The notes: a model not told the origin generated them from the letters alone. A DNA stretch of 47,136 nucleotides from Anaerolineales bacterium (GCA_030680795.1 JAUXUL010000018.1:1-47136); one strand, 5' to 3'. Counted from the stretch's first letter, positions 1-9,027 are shown. Numbers and translations are program-made.

Positions 1-114
1 TCCCCCAAACGAGATAAGATCCGGCTGTTCGGTCAACTTCAGTAATTCACGGATCACAGAACTCCCCATTTTTTGCATACGGTGCGCATACCGATATTCC
101 CACGGTGTTTGCAT
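1..114 (-). CDS. PLP-dependent aminotransferase, class I/II (5' fragment, runs off the left edge)
   Basis: Only the first 38 codons are inside the window. The reading frame starts at the ATG at 112-114 (minus strand), behind a good AAGGAG ribosome site at about 119-124. The visible protein begins MQTPWEYRYAHRMQKMGSSV and continues through RELLKLTEQPDLISFGG. This resembles the N-terminus of fold-type I aminotransferases of the LysN/2-aminoadipate or aromatic aminotransferase group, where 'IRELLKL..QPDIISFAGG' precedes the active-site domain. Substrate cannot be told from this piece. It is transcribed away from the redox locus that starts at 717. Confidence 0.7.
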   Translation of the reverse strand, partial: MQTPWEYRYAHRMQKMGSSVIRELLKLTEQPDLISFGG

Positions 115-153
115 TCTTACTCCTTGATTTTGAATTGAAAAAAGCCTGTTCTC

Positions 154-277
154 ACCGCGAAGGGACGAAGACCGCAAAGATTTTCAAGGGGAAGTTCAAG
201 AATCTAAAGAACATCTCTGAGATTTTTTTCTCTTCGCGGTCAATAATATTCCATCGCGTCTTTCGCTTCTTCGCGGT
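154..277. repeat. ACCGCGAAG / CTTCGCGGT inverted repeat
   Basis: ACCGCGAAG at 154-162 is matched by its reverse complement CTTCGCGGT at 232-240 and again at 269-277. The 8-mer 'GACCGCAA' at 170-177 and a T-run at 223-229 lie between. It looks like a palindromic intergenic element rather than a gene; no reading frame here has codon bias or a plausible product. Confidence 0.55.
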
Positions 278-485
278 AAAAAAAGTGTTTTGCAGTGGAC
301 TCATTATTACTTGTGGGTAAATATACCCCATTTTTTTATTCGCGAAGAAAACGCAGAAAAAGGCGGGTTTATTGGGTTGGGATTTTGCTGTTTGATCAAA
401 TTTGGTAAAGAGGTTCACGTTGGGGTTGTATCTGGGAAATGTGATTTTTGTCAGGATTGTATGAGTATGTTAAGCACTTATATAT

Positions 486-501
486 TGTGAAGAATTTCAC
501 T
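486..501. promoter_or_regulatory. Possible CRP/FNR-family operator (TGTGA-N6-TCACT)
   Basis: TGTGA at 486-490 and TCACT at 497-501 are separated by six bases, one mismatch from the CRP-type consensus TGTGA-N6-TCACA. The site lies in AT-rich DNA about 215 bases before the first gene of the redox locus. If it acts, it would suit redox or global control of that locus. The match could be chance, and no clear -35/-10 pair could be fixed around it. Confidence 0.25.
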
Positions 502-626
502 AATATTATTTATGGGGGCATCATCTTTATTGTGAATGGGCGACTTTGGTCGTGCGAGCTAATAATTGGTTTAGGTCTGTCGTGTCCTTTACGCGGCAGG
601 TTGAGTTGCAAAGCACGGAGGCACTT

Positions 627-713
627 ATGCCCCAAATGACAGATGAAAGAGTTCGTGCGAGATGCGCGGTGTACTTAAATCCTCAAGGATTTTCTGAAGC
701 CTGTAGGAGTTGA
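627..713 (+). CDS. Possible 28-residue small protein or leader peptide
   Basis: An ATG at 627 follows GGAGG at 617-621 with good spacing and opens a frame that ends at TGA 711-713, three bases before the next gene. The product starts MPQMTDERVRARCAVYLNPQ and ends GFSEACRS, with two cysteines. Nothing in it is recognised. It could be a leader peptide, a gene remnant, or chance: the 115-716 gap is otherwise non-coding, and the 'AGCACGGAGGCACTT' context could be repeat-derived. Confidence 0.25.
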   Translation: MPQMTDERVRARCAVYLNPQGFSEACRS

Positions 714-716
714 TCC

Positions 717-1907
717 ATGATTACTACGGAAGCAGTAGAGCGTTCGTTTTACGATAAAGTCCTTGCGGCCACACCAGATGGCGAGCAGTTAAGGGTTTGC
801 CTGGAGTGTGGAAATTGCAGCGGCATATGTCCCTTTGGCTATTTGATGACCTACCCACCCAGCAGACTTATAGCCATGATACGCGCGAATAGATTCAACA
901 AGGTGTTGGAGACCGACACAGTCTGGATGTGCGTTTCCTGTTATGCCTGCACTGCAGTTTGCCCGTCAAAGATTCCACTTACGTTTGGTTTGATGACTAG
1001 TGTCAAAGAGGAATTGCTTCTGGCTGGCAATGTTCCAGCGGAACTTCAAACTGCGTTGGCAAACTCCCAGCGGTATGGCAACCCTCAGGGTGAATCGCCT
1101 CGCAAGCGGGCTGACTGGGCGAAAGATGTCAAGCCTGATATCGCGATCATGGCGCAAGCAAAAAAGCAAGTGGATGTCTTGTGGTTCGTTGGGGATTATC
1201 CATCCTACCATCCCCGCGTTCTGTCAACCACAAAGGCGCTTGCTAAAGTCCTCAATGCTCTCGGCGTGGATTTCGGCATCCTGGGTCCCGATGAATCCAG
1301 CGATGGTGATTCACAGCGGCTGTCAGGTGAACGCGGCTTGTTCGAAATGTTGGCGGAGAAGAACGGGAAAGCGTTCGGAAAGTATCAATTCAATAAAATC
1401 ATTACGACAGACCCTCACGCTTATAACGCCATCAAAAACGAATATCCACAACTGGGTATTTCCTATCCGGTTCAACACTTCACAGAGTATCTGGTCGAGC
1501 GGTTGGAACAACTCAAGCCGATGTTGAAGCGTGAAGTGAAAGCCAAAGTCACGTATCACGATCCGTGTTACCTCGGCCGCGCCAATGGCATCTTCGATCA
1601 GCCTCGCGCATTGCTGGAAGCCATTCCCGGCGTGGAACTGGTGGAAATGGCACACAACCATGCCAACAGTCTATGTTGCGGCGGCGGGGGCGGCGGAATG
1701 TGGCTGGATGGTTTTCAATGGGAAAAGGCGCATGCGCGCATGTCGGAGTGGCGCATTCAGGAAGCAGTGAAATCCGGCGCTAACATCCTGGCAGTGGCCT
1801 GCCCGTATGAAACGCCGCGCTTCGAGGATGCTGTCAAGTCCCTAAATATAGGCGGGCAGTTGATCGTGAAAGATATTGCTGAACTGCTCGCTGAGTCGAT
1901 TGGGTAG
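717..1907 (+). CDS. HdrD-like soluble (Fe-S)-binding protein with two [4Fe-4S] motifs and a CCG domain
   Basis: A 396-residue redox protein. The N-terminus has a paired ferredoxin-like module, C28-C31-C34-C38 (CLECGNCSGICP) and C72-C75-C78-C82. The rest is a CCG (DUF224-type) domain: 'WFVGDY' near 157, DPCYLGR with C283, and CCGGGGGG at C320-C321. The terminal CxxC expected in CCG domains is 'CPYE' (C362, E365), so one ligand is missing. The first CCG repeat has no cysteines. It is clearly paralogous to residues about 290-667 of the membrane protein at 3697. It opens the operon with etfBA downstream (25-base gap), so it probably exchanges electrons with EtfAB or HdrABC. Partner assignment is inference. 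The start is preceded by TAGGAG. Confidence 0.85.
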   Translation: MITTEAVERSFYDKVLAATPDGEQLRVCLECGNCSGICPFGYLMTYPPSRLIAMIRANRFNKVLETDTVWMCVSCYACTAVCPSKIPLTFGLMTSVKEELLLAGNVPAELQTALANSQRYGNPQGESPRKRADWAKDVKPDIAIMAQAKKQVDVLWFVGDYPSYHPRVLSTTKALAKVLNALGVDFGILGPDESSDGDSQRLSGERGLFEMLAEKNGKAFGKYQFNKIITTDPHAYNAIKNEYPQLGISYPVQHFTEYLVERLEQLKPMLKREVKAKVTYHDPCYLGRANGIFDQPRALLEAIPGVELVEMAHNHANSLCCGGGGGGMWLDGFQWEKAHARMSEWRIQEAVKSGANILAVACPYETPRFEDAVKSLNIGGQLIVKDIAELLAESIG

Positions 1908-1932
1908 CACAGCCAAGGAATGAGGTGACATC

Positions 1933-2697
1933 ATGAACATAGTTGCCCTCTTCAAACTTGTTCCCGACCTGGTTGAAGAACTTGAAATTGACCAGAACGG
2001 AACAGCACTGAATACCGATTTTCTGCGCCTGATCATCAATGAGTTTGACGACCATGCCATCGAGCAAGCCATTTTGTTGAAAGAACGCAGCGGGGCGCGG
2101 GTCAGTGTCCTTGGTCCGGATATTGAGGGAGCAGATGACGTGCTTTATACCGCGGCGTCCAAAGGCGCTGATCAGGTGATCAAACTTACGGGTGATTTTC
2201 AGGGGAAGGCGAACAATCATGCCATGGCGCGCGCTGTTGCCTCGACCCTGAAAGAACTTCAAGCGGATTTGATTTTGACCGGTGTGCAAGCCAATACCGA
2301 TTTGGATGGTTCAATGGGAGCATTATTGGCTGAATATTTGGATATGCCTTATGTCGGTTACGTATCCGGCGTAAATACAGTGGATGGAAAAGTGGTGGCA
2401 CGCAAAGAGTATCCCGGCGGATTGGTCGCCGAGATGGAGATCAAACTGCCTGCCGTTTTGGGCATCCAGGCAGCGGAACAGCCTCCGCGTTACGTAGCTG
2501 TTTCCAAGGTGCGTCAGGCAATGAAGACGGCAACCATCGAAGAACGACCATTGGCTGAAGCGGATCTCAGCGGCGGCTCAACGATTCACCGCATGTTCAA
2601 GCCTGAGGCTGGCACGCGAGCCGAAATGATCGAAGGAAGCGCGGATGAAGTCGCCGCAAGGTTGGTCGGCATCTTCAAAGAGATCGGCGTGCTGTGA
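1933..2697 (+). CDS. etfB: Electron transfer flavoprotein, beta subunit (FixA family)
   Basis: 254 residues, the usual size for EtfB. The N-terminus 'ALFKLVPDLVEELEID', the 'IINEFDDHAIEQAI' stretch (family 'INPYDxxALExA') and 'GVQANTDLDGSMGALLAEYL' (family 'GxQxxDxDxGqvgpxLAexL') identify the adenine-nucleotide/flavin-binding fold. EtfAB is a heterodimer carrying FAD plus AMP or a second FAD, moving electrons between dehydrogenases and a membrane acceptor. It lies 25 bases after the HdrD-like gene and 10 bases before etfA. Whether it is a bifurcating Etf cannot be told without alignment. Confidence 0.88.
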   Translation: MNIVALFKLVPDLVEELEIDQNGTALNTDFLRLIINEFDDHAIEQAILLKERSGARVSVLGPDIEGADDVLYTAASKGADQVIKLTGDFQGKANNHAMARAVASTLKELQADLILTGVQANTDLDGSMGALLAEYLDMPYVGYVSGVNTVDGKVVARKEYPGGLVAEMEIKLPAVLGIQAAEQPPRYVAVSKVRQAMKTATIEERPLAEADLSGGSTIHRMFKPEAGTRAEMIEGSADEVAARLVGIFKEIGVL

Positions 2698-2707
2698 GAG
2701 GAGGCGC

Positions 2708-3676
2708 ATGATGAACCAGGATATTTACGTGGTCATTGAACACCTGCGGGGTCAGGTAGCAGATATTTCCTATCTCATGCTGGTAGGCGCACGCGCACTT
2801 GCTCAAACTACAGGCGGGGAAGTGATCGCTGTGCTATTGGGACATGACGCACAGGGTCTTGCGAACAACATGGCTGCCAATAAAGTATTGTATGTGGACC
2901 ATCCCGCGCTCGCTGAATTTACTTCAGACGCTTATCAAAAAACGCTGGCTGGTTTGATCCGTGAAAGAGAACCGCGCGCGGTTTTGTTTGCGAGTTCGTC
3001 CATCGGCGCGGATGTGTCCGGGGTGTTATCCGCCCGCTTAAATCTGCCGCTGATCAGTTCGTGTCAGAGTTTCAGCGCAGATGGCAGACCGATCAGTCAA
3101 ATCTGCGGCGGCAAGATCATGGCTGAAAGCGATTTACCCGATACAACCACTTTGTTGACCATGATCCCCGGCGGCTACAAGCCGGAGGAAGGTCAAAGCG
3201 GTAAAGCGCCCGAAATCATCAAGATGGAAGCGCCGTCCCTCGACAATCTGCGAGTCACGTTGAAGCAATATATCGAACCGGAAGCCGGTGATGTGGATAT
3301 TTCCAAGGAGCCGATCATCATCTCGGTGGGACGCGGGATCCAAAATCAGGACAATATTGAAATCGCTGAAGAACTGGCGAAGGCTTTGGGAGGCGTAGTA
3401 GCCGCATCGCGTCCGGTCGTGGACCAGGGCTGGATGTCAACATCCAGGTTGGTTGGCAAGTCGGGTAAAAAGGTCAAACCCAAAATCTATCTTGCGTTGG
3501 GCATCAGCGGCGCCCCGGAACATGTTGAGGGCATGGGCGAGAGCGAAGTCATTATCGCGATCAATACCGATACCAACGCGCCGATCTTCAATGTGGCGAA
3601 ATATGGAACAACGATTGATTTATTTGATCTGGTCCCGGCGCTTACCGAAAAACTTCGAGAGATAAAAAAAGCTTGA
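2708..3676 (+). CDS. etfA: Electron transfer flavoprotein, alpha subunit (FixB family)
   Basis: About 322 residues from the ATG at 2708 (a second ATG follows at 2711), chosen because GAGAGGAGG ends just upstream; an earlier in-frame start at 2645 would overlap etfB by 53 bases. The C-terminal FAD domain is clear: 'SVGRGIQ', 'SRPVVDQGWM', 'VGKSGKKVKPKIYLALGISG' and 'INTDTNAPIF' correspond to the EtfA FAD-binding signatures. The usual 'GISGAxQH' is 'GISGAPEH' here. Partner of the preceding EtfB, and followed 20 bases later by its likely membrane acceptor. Confidence 0.88.
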   Translation: MMNQDIYVVIEHLRGQVADISYLMLVGARALAQTTGGEVIAVLLGHDAQGLANNMAANKVLYVDHPALAEFTSDAYQKTLAGLIREREPRAVLFASSSIGADVSGVLSARLNLPLISSCQSFSADGRPISQICGGKIMAESDLPDTTTLLTMIPGGYKPEEGQSGKAPEIIKMEAPSLDNLRVTLKQYIEPEAGDVDISKEPIIISVGRGIQNQDNIEIAEELAKALGGVVAASRPVVDQGWMSTSRLVGKSGKKVKPKIYLALGISGAPEHVEGMGESEVIIAINTDTNAPIFNVAKYGTTIDLFDLVPALTEKLREIKKA

Positions 3677-3696
3677 AACTATAAAAGGTACAGACT

Positions 3697-5700
3697 ATGC
3701 CGTTTCGAGAAACTTTCTGGAACATTCCCCACTGGGCAGAAATTGGGCAGTACGTTTTAGGACTGCTGACTATTCTCGTATTTGCCTATGGTGTCTTCCG
3801 CCGTGTCAAACGCTGGCGGATGGGCAAGCCGGAGAAGCGTCTCGACCGAATCGGTGAACGTCTGTGGTCTGTGCTGGTGGACGCTTTCGGACAAGTCCGT
3901 ACGGCGCAGGATGCCTATGCGGGAATTATGCACTTGACAATCTTTTGGGGAATGGTGGCGCTCTTTATAGGAACCGCACTCGCAACAGTGGATTGGGATG
4001 TGACCCACCTGTTCTTTGGTTTCCAATTCCTTATTAATGGCGCGTACATACTATATGAACTGATCCTGGATATTTTTGGCGTGTTGCTTTTGATCGGTCT
4101 GGGAATGGCGGTTTACAGGCGCTACTTTATCCGCCCTTCACGTTTGCAGTCTGCAACTGCCTGGCAAAAGGCGCTCACACAAAACTTTGATCGAGATGAT
4201 GCCTATGCCCTCGTTATGTTGACTCTCATCACCCTCAGCGGTTATTTTGTGGAAGGGTTACGCATTGCGGTCAGCAAGCCGGAGTGGGCGCCCTGGTCGC
4301 CGGTGGGAAATGCGCTGGCTTCATGGTTCATCGCAACAGGAGATCCAACCAATCGCACCCTGCATCTGACATTGTGGACCATTCACATTTTGGTGGCTTT
4401 TGTCCTGATCGCAAGCATCCCGTTCACCAAGCTATTCCACATTCTGGCAGCGCCGTTGAATATTTTCTTCTGCACGATACAGCCCGCTGGCACGCTGATC
4501 GCGGCTCGCAATGACGACCAGATTGGAGTAAAGGAATGGCGCGACTTTAGCTGGAAGCAACTCCTTGATTTTGAAGCATGTGTGCGCTGTGGCCGTTGCC
4601 AGGATAATTGTCCGGCCTTCGCCAGTGGCGCGAGTCTCTCGCCAAGAAATCTCATTATCAGCCTGAAAACGCATCTTTGGGATACATCCAGCGGACATAA
4701 GCTGCACGGTGACGTGATCTCATCGAAGGAATTGTGGGCATGTACAAGCTGCCGTGCCTGCGTTCAGGTCTGCCCGGTTTATGTGGACCACCTTGCCTCA
4801 ATCATTGATATGCGCCGTTATCTGGTTAACGAAGGAGAAGTTGACGCGTTGCTGCAAAAGACGCTGGCAAACCTGGGCCGCTATGGCAACTCATTCGGCC
4901 AGTCTGAACGGATGCGCGCGAAGTGGACACAGCCAATCCAGCCTGTCATAAAGGATGCGCGCAAGGAAGCGGTTGAGTATCTGTGGTTCGTTGGCGACTA
5001 TGCTTCGTATCACGTTATGTTTTCCGACATCACGCGCAAGACGGCGCAAGTGTTCCAGAAAGCCGATCTGAATTTTGGAATCCTGTACGACGCCGAACGC
5101 AACACGGGCAATGACGTCCGCCGTGTGGGTGAAGAGGGCTTGTTTGAGTCGTTGGTCGAGAAGAACACCGCGGCAATGGATAAATGCAAATACAACGCCA
5201 TCATCACCACCGATCCACATTCCTATAACACTCTCAAGAATGAATATTCTGCAAATGGAAATCATCGTCTCGTATTTCATTACACCGAATTGCTTGACCA
5301 GTTAATCGCATCAGGCAAACTGCAATTCAACAGGAAGCTGGATTACAGGGTTACTTATCACGACCCTTGTTATCTGGGACGTTATAACGGGATTTACGAT
5401 GCGCCGCGCCGCGTCATCCGCGCCCTCGGCTGCGATCTGATCGAGATGCCGCGTCACGGCGACCGCGCTTTTTGCTGCGGCGCAGGTGGCGGAAAAATCT
5501 GGATGGAGGAACAACCCGACGTTAAAGAGCGACCCGCTGAAAGTCGAGTAAGAGAAGCGGCTGGAATGTCAGGTGTGTCCACGTTGGTGACGACCTGTCC
5601 TAAAGACCTGGTGATGTTCCGCGATGCCGTCAAAACTGCGGGTCTGGAAGAAAAGATCCTCGTCAAGGATTTGATCGAGTTGGTCCACGAGGCATTGTAA
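3697..5700 (+). CDS. Membrane-bound Etf:quinone oxidoreductase, DUF224/EMO type (NarI-like cytochrome b + HdrC + HdrD fusion)
   Basis: 667 residues. Residues 1 to about 260 hold five or six hydrophobic helices typical of a NarI/HdrE-like b-type cytochrome. A double [4Fe-4S] module follows (C295-C298-C301-C305 and C349-C352-C355-C359), then a CCG domain (DPCYLGR with C558, CCGAGGG at C593-C594). The last CxxC is degenerate: C634-P-K-D637. Proteins of this build next to etfBA are known as EtfAB:(methyl)menaquinone oxidoreductases, which send electrons from acyl-CoA dehydrogenases to menaquinone or run the reverse in syntrophs. Helices place haem in the membrane and clusters in the cytoplasm. 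The soluble half is a paralog of the gene at 717. It follows etfA by 20 bases. Confidence 0.85.
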   Translation: MPFRETFWNIPHWAEIGQYVLGLLTILVFAYGVFRRVKRWRMGKPEKRLDRIGERLWSVLVDAFGQVRTAQDAYAGIMHLTIFWGMVALFIGTALATVDWDVTHLFFGFQFLINGAYILYELILDIFGVLLLIGLGMAVYRRYFIRPSRLQSATAWQKALTQNFDRDDAYALVMLTLITLSGYFVEGLRIAVSKPEWAPWSPVGNALASWFIATGDPTNRTLHLTLWTIHILVAFVLIASIPFTKLFHILAAPLNIFFCTIQPAGTLIAARNDDQIGVKEWRDFSWKQLLDFEACVRCGRCQDNCPAFASGASLSPRNLIISLKTHLWDTSSGHKLHGDVISSKELWACTSCRACVQVCPVYVDHLASIIDMRRYLVNEGEVDALLQKTLANLGRYGNSFGQSERMRAKWTQPIQPVIKDARKEAVEYLWFVGDYASYHVMFSDITRKTAQVFQKADLNFGILYDAERNTGNDVRRVGEEGLFESLVEKNTAAMDKCKYNAIITTDPHSYNTLKNEYSANGNHRLVFHYTELLDQLIASGKLQFNRKLDYRVTYHDPCYLGRYNGIYDAPRRVIRALGCDLIEMPRHGDRAFCCGAGGGKIWMEEQPDVKERPAESRVREAAGMSGVSTLVTTCPKDLVMFRDAVKTAGLEEKILVKDLIELVHEAL

Positions 5701-5762
5701 AGGAATCGAATCATAAGTCCAACAGCATTGAATCATGCATTAAGGACTTCGGTGAAAAAGAT

Positions 5763-7766
5763 ATGACTTCAATAGCAAAAGCTTCTTCCGCGAGAATAAA
5801 AAGCATCAGGTTACCGATTGCCACAAAGTTAACCTTGAGCTTTCTGTCCATCATTCTCCTGAGCAGTCTCATTTTCACCATCGTCGGCATTCAGATCATT
5901 AATAACCGAATCATTGCAGAGGCGCAGGAGCGCGTCAGCAACGACCTCAATGCCGCCAGGTATATCTACCAGAACCGCCTGCAGCACGTGGAAGATACGG
6001 TTAAATTCACGGCGGTCAGGCTCTTCATGGGCGATATTTTGCGCGGTGACATTCGTCAGGAGTACGTGGACGAACTGTCGCGTTTCAAGCAGAGCGAGGG
6101 CATTGACGTTTTGACCATCACGGACAAGACTGGTAGGGTGGCGTTACGCGTCGCCAATCCGGCGATGACGGGTGACGACCAGAGCCTGGATGAGATCGCC
6201 CGGGTGGTTTTGATGACATGGGCGCCCGCCTCCGGCACGTCCATCGTATCCGCCGAGGAACTTCAACGCGAGTCGCCCGCGTTGGCGGAACAAGCCTACT
6301 TCACCTTTGTAGAAACGCCGATGGCGCGTCCCCGCCCCGAGACCGAAGAGACCGCGGGCATGATGTTGAAAGCCGCCGCGCCGATCTTCGACGCGGAAGG
6401 CCATTTCATCGGCATGGTGTACGGCGGCATTTTGTTGAACCGAAACTACGACATCGTAGACAAGATCAAACAGACCGTCTTCCAGAATGTCGTCTACGAA
6501 GGCAAGGACATCGGCACGGCCACCATCTTCCAGGACGATGTGCGCGTCTCAACCAACGTGAAAAACAACAGCGGCAATCGGGCAATCGGGACGCGTATTC
6601 AGGAGGATGTCTACAACCAGGTCATCGTCAAGCAGGAGCCGTGGATCGGACGCGCCTATGTGGTCACCGACTGGTACATTACGGCCTACGAACCCATCCG
6701 GGACATCAACGGCAGGGTCATCGGTATCCTGTACGTCGGCATTCTCGAACAGAAATACGCCGACATCCAAAACCAGACGGTGCTGGCGTTTGTGGGAATC
6801 ACCATAGCGGGGGCTGTGTTTTCCACCTTGATCGCGTTGCTGATCTCCCGCAATATTTCGGGACCGATCAAGAAGCTCGTTTCCGCCTCCGAGCAACTGG
6901 CGAATGGAAACCTGGACGCCAAAGTAGATTTGGCCAGCGGCGACGAATTCGGGAAACTGGCGCACAGGTTTAATCAGATGGCGGATGTTCTGCGGGAACG
7001 AGACGAAAGGTTGAAGGAGTTCGCCACTAAAAAGATAATGGAGTCTGAAAAGCTGGCAATTGTGGGCCAGTTGGCGGCCAGTGTGGCGCATGAATTGAAC
7101 AATCCACTGACGGGCATAGTCACCTATTCTCATCTGATGCTGGAGAAGATTCCCTGTGACGATCCCACAAGAATCTCAGTGGAAAAAATTGCCGGGCAGG
7201 CCGATCGTTGCAAGGACATTATTCGCGGTTTGCTGGATTTTTCACGCCAGAGGAAGCCGGAGAAAACCCTGAGCAATATCAACTCCATCCTGCGAGGCTG
7301 TATCTCTCTTGTGGAAAATCAGGCCGCCTTCCACAACATCCAGATCGTTGAAAACTACCAGGATAATCTGCCTTTGATTGTGATTGACCCTTCACAGATC
7401 GAACGAGTCTTCATGAACTTGATCATCAACGCCGCCGAAGCGATGAATGGCGGCGGAAAACTGACCCTGGCAACCCGCCTGAATTCTGATGACGGGGTTG
7501 TTGAAGTGGAATTCACCGACACAGGTCACGGCATCAGTGAAGAGAACATGAATAAGTTATTCGAGCCCTTCTTCACTACAAAGGATATCGCCCATGGAAC
7601 GGGGTTGGGGCTGGCGATCAGTTATGGAATTATAAAAAGCCATCAGGGCGCCATTTCTGTTGAAAGCGAGGTTGGCAAAGGAACTACATTTGTTGTGCGA
7701 TTGCCGTTGAGCGAGATGATAGAGGATATCGAGAATGAACCAGAGATCGAAATTGCTCATCATTGA
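5763..7766 (+). CDS. Sensor histidine kinase, periplasmic CACHE-like domain, HAMP, HisKA, HATPase
   Basis: 667 residues. TM1 lies at about 21-45, an extracytoplasmic domain of roughly 290 residues follows (single/double-CACHE type, with 'GMVYGGILLNRNYDIVD' and 'GRVIGILYVGILEQ' repeats), then TM2 at about 338-362 running into HAMP ('SRNISGPIKKL'). The HisKA box is VAHELNNPLTG with H443. The HATPase N, G1 and G2 boxes are present ('NLIINAAEAM', 'DTGHGI', 'GTGLGLAIS'). It sits between the Etf/EMO genes and hdrCBA and overlaps the next gene by 32 bases, so the two are translationally coupled. The ligand is unknown; a small organic acid or similar is typical for CACHE domains. Confidence 0.88.
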   Translation: MTSIAKASSARIKSIRLPIATKLTLSFLSIILLSSLIFTIVGIQIINNRIIAEAQERVSNDLNAARYIYQNRLQHVEDTVKFTAVRLFMGDILRGDIRQEYVDELSRFKQSEGIDVLTITDKTGRVALRVANPAMTGDDQSLDEIARVVLMTWAPASGTSIVSAEELQRESPALAEQAYFTFVETPMARPRPETEETAGMMLKAAAPIFDAEGHFIGMVYGGILLNRNYDIVDKIKQTVFQNVVYEGKDIGTATIFQDDVRVSTNVKNNSGNRAIGTRIQEDVYNQVIVKQEPWIGRAYVVTDWYITAYEPIRDINGRVIGILYVGILEQKYADIQNQTVLAFVGITIAGAVFSTLIALLISRNISGPIKKLVSASEQLANGNLDAKVDLASGDEFGKLAHRFNQMADVLRERDERLKEFATKKIMESEKLAIVGQLAASVAHELNNPLTGIVTYSHLMLEKIPCDDPTRISVEKIAGQADRCKDIIRGLLDFSRQRKPEKTLSNINSILRGCISLVENQAAFHNIQIVENYQDNLPLIVIDPSQIERVFMNLIINAAEAMNGGGKLTLATRLNSDDGVVEVEFTDTGHGISEENMNKLFEPFFTTKDIAHGTGLGLAISYGIIKSHQGAISVESEVGKGTTFVVRLPLSEMIEDIENEPEIEIAHH

Positions 7767-8844
7767 TGATGAAGAAATAGTCCTGGATTCCTGCACCCAG
7801 ATTCTGGCGGGTGATGACATTCAAATCGTCACCGCCTCGAACGGGACCTTGGGCTTGCAACTGATCAAAGAGATTATGCCGGACCTTGTCTTTGTTGACC
7901 TGAAAATGCCGGGCATTTCCGGGCTTGAAGTGCTTGAAGGAATCCATGATTTTGATCCCAACATGGTGGCCATTGTGATTACCGGTTATGCCACCGTCAG
8001 TTCGGCTGTTGAGGCTATGAAGAAGGGCGCCTACGATTTCCTCCCAAAGCCGTTCACGCCGGATGAACTGCGCTTGATCGCGCGGCGAGGCTTGGAAAAG
8101 AGAAGGTTGACCCTCGAGGCGATCACCCTGCGCAAGGAGAAAGAAATGCTGCGTGAGCAATTCGCCGCGATAGTTTCTCATGAGCTCAAAGCGCCTCTCG
8201 GGGCGGTTCAGCAGAATCTGTTTGTGCTGGTGGATGAATTGTCGAATCAACTCACCGAGGAACAGAAGGGGCGCTTCGAGCGGATGAAGACCAGCATCAG
8301 CGATCTCATCAATCTGATCCTCACATGGCTGCGCGTGCTGTCTGTGGATGTGAACAAGATCCAGGAAACCTTTCATCCGACTTCGATTGCCTCCGCAGTG
8401 TCCAAAGCAGTCGAAATTGTTCAGCCTCATGCGACGCGGAAGGATATCGAAATCATTCCCTCAATTGAAGAGCCGCTAAAGTTCGTCAATGGAGACGAAG
8501 GAACGCTGGTTGAAACGCTGGTAAATCTTCTCAATAATGCGGTCAAGTATTCACGAAGCGGAAGCCAGGTCTTATTGAAAGCGGAGGAAGGCGAGACCGA
8601 TATTTTGATATCCGTCACTGACAGCGGTATTGGCATATCCAAGGAAGACCTGCCGTACATCTTCAATGATTTTTATACCGGTAAGTCGGATCAGGCTGTT
8701 GAAAAAGGCAGCGGCATAGGATTAGCCATCACGCGACGTATTGTTGAGGCACATCACGGGGTGATATCGGTGGAAAGTGAACCGGGCAAAGGAAGCACCT
8801 TTATGATCCGCTTGCCGGCCCTGAAGGTACCTGAACATGCTTAA
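7735..8844 (+). CDS. Hybrid response regulator-histidine kinase (REC-HisKA-HATPase)
   Basis: 369 residues. Residues 1-120 form a receiver domain with the acidic pair 'DDEE', phospho-acceptor D55 (VDLKMPG) and the 'KPF' lysine. It is followed by HisKA with H149 (VSHELKAPLG) and a HATPase domain ('NLLNNAVKYS', 'DSGIGI', 'GSGIGLAITRRIV'). There are no membrane segments. It probably receives phosphate from the kinase at 5763 and modulates its own kinase. It begins inside the previous gene (ATG at 7735) and ends 183 bases before the next, a gap that contains a palindromic repeat. Confidence 0.88.
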   Translation: MNQRSKLLIIDDEEIVLDSCTQILAGDDIQIVTASNGTLGLQLIKEIMPDLVFVDLKMPGISGLEVLEGIHDFDPNMVAIVITGYATVSSAVEAMKKGAYDFLPKPFTPDELRLIARRGLEKRRLTLEAITLRKEKEMLREQFAAIVSHELKAPLGAVQQNLFVLVDELSNQLTEEQKGRFERMKTSISDLINLILTWLRVLSVDVNKIQETFHPTSIASAVSKAVEIVQPHATRKDIEIIPSIEEPLKFVNGDEGTLVETLVNLLNNAVKYSRSGSQVLLKAEEGETDILISVTDSGIGISKEDLPYIFNDFYTGKSDQAVEKGSGIGLAITRRIVEAHHGVISVESEPGKGSTFMIRLPALKVPEHA

Positions 8845-8860
8845 TTACTTGCCCTGCGCA

Positions 8861-8948
8861 TGTCGTTGGAGGGTGTACTTCCCGGCGAAGCAATCTCCGC
8901 TTCTGAACGGGGAGATTGCTTCGGGCAACGAATGCCCTCGCAACGACA
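8861..8948. repeat. Palindromic repeat, family A (TGTCRTTGCGAGG type), copy 1
   Basis: TGTCGTTGGAGGG at 8861-8873 is matched by CCCTCGCAACGACA at 8935-8948. An inner pair, GAAGCAATCTCC at 8887-8898 and GGAGATTGCTTC at 8910-8921, makes a nested hairpin. Similar units occur at 20769, 32249, 40956 and 43761. It fills most of the gap between two signalling genes. Confidence 0.85.
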
Positions 8949-9027
8949 TCAATTTATGAGATGTACGATAGAGAATAAAAATTTGACCACAGACCTTTTA
9001 TGGAATCATGATTGAAGGAGACATCCG

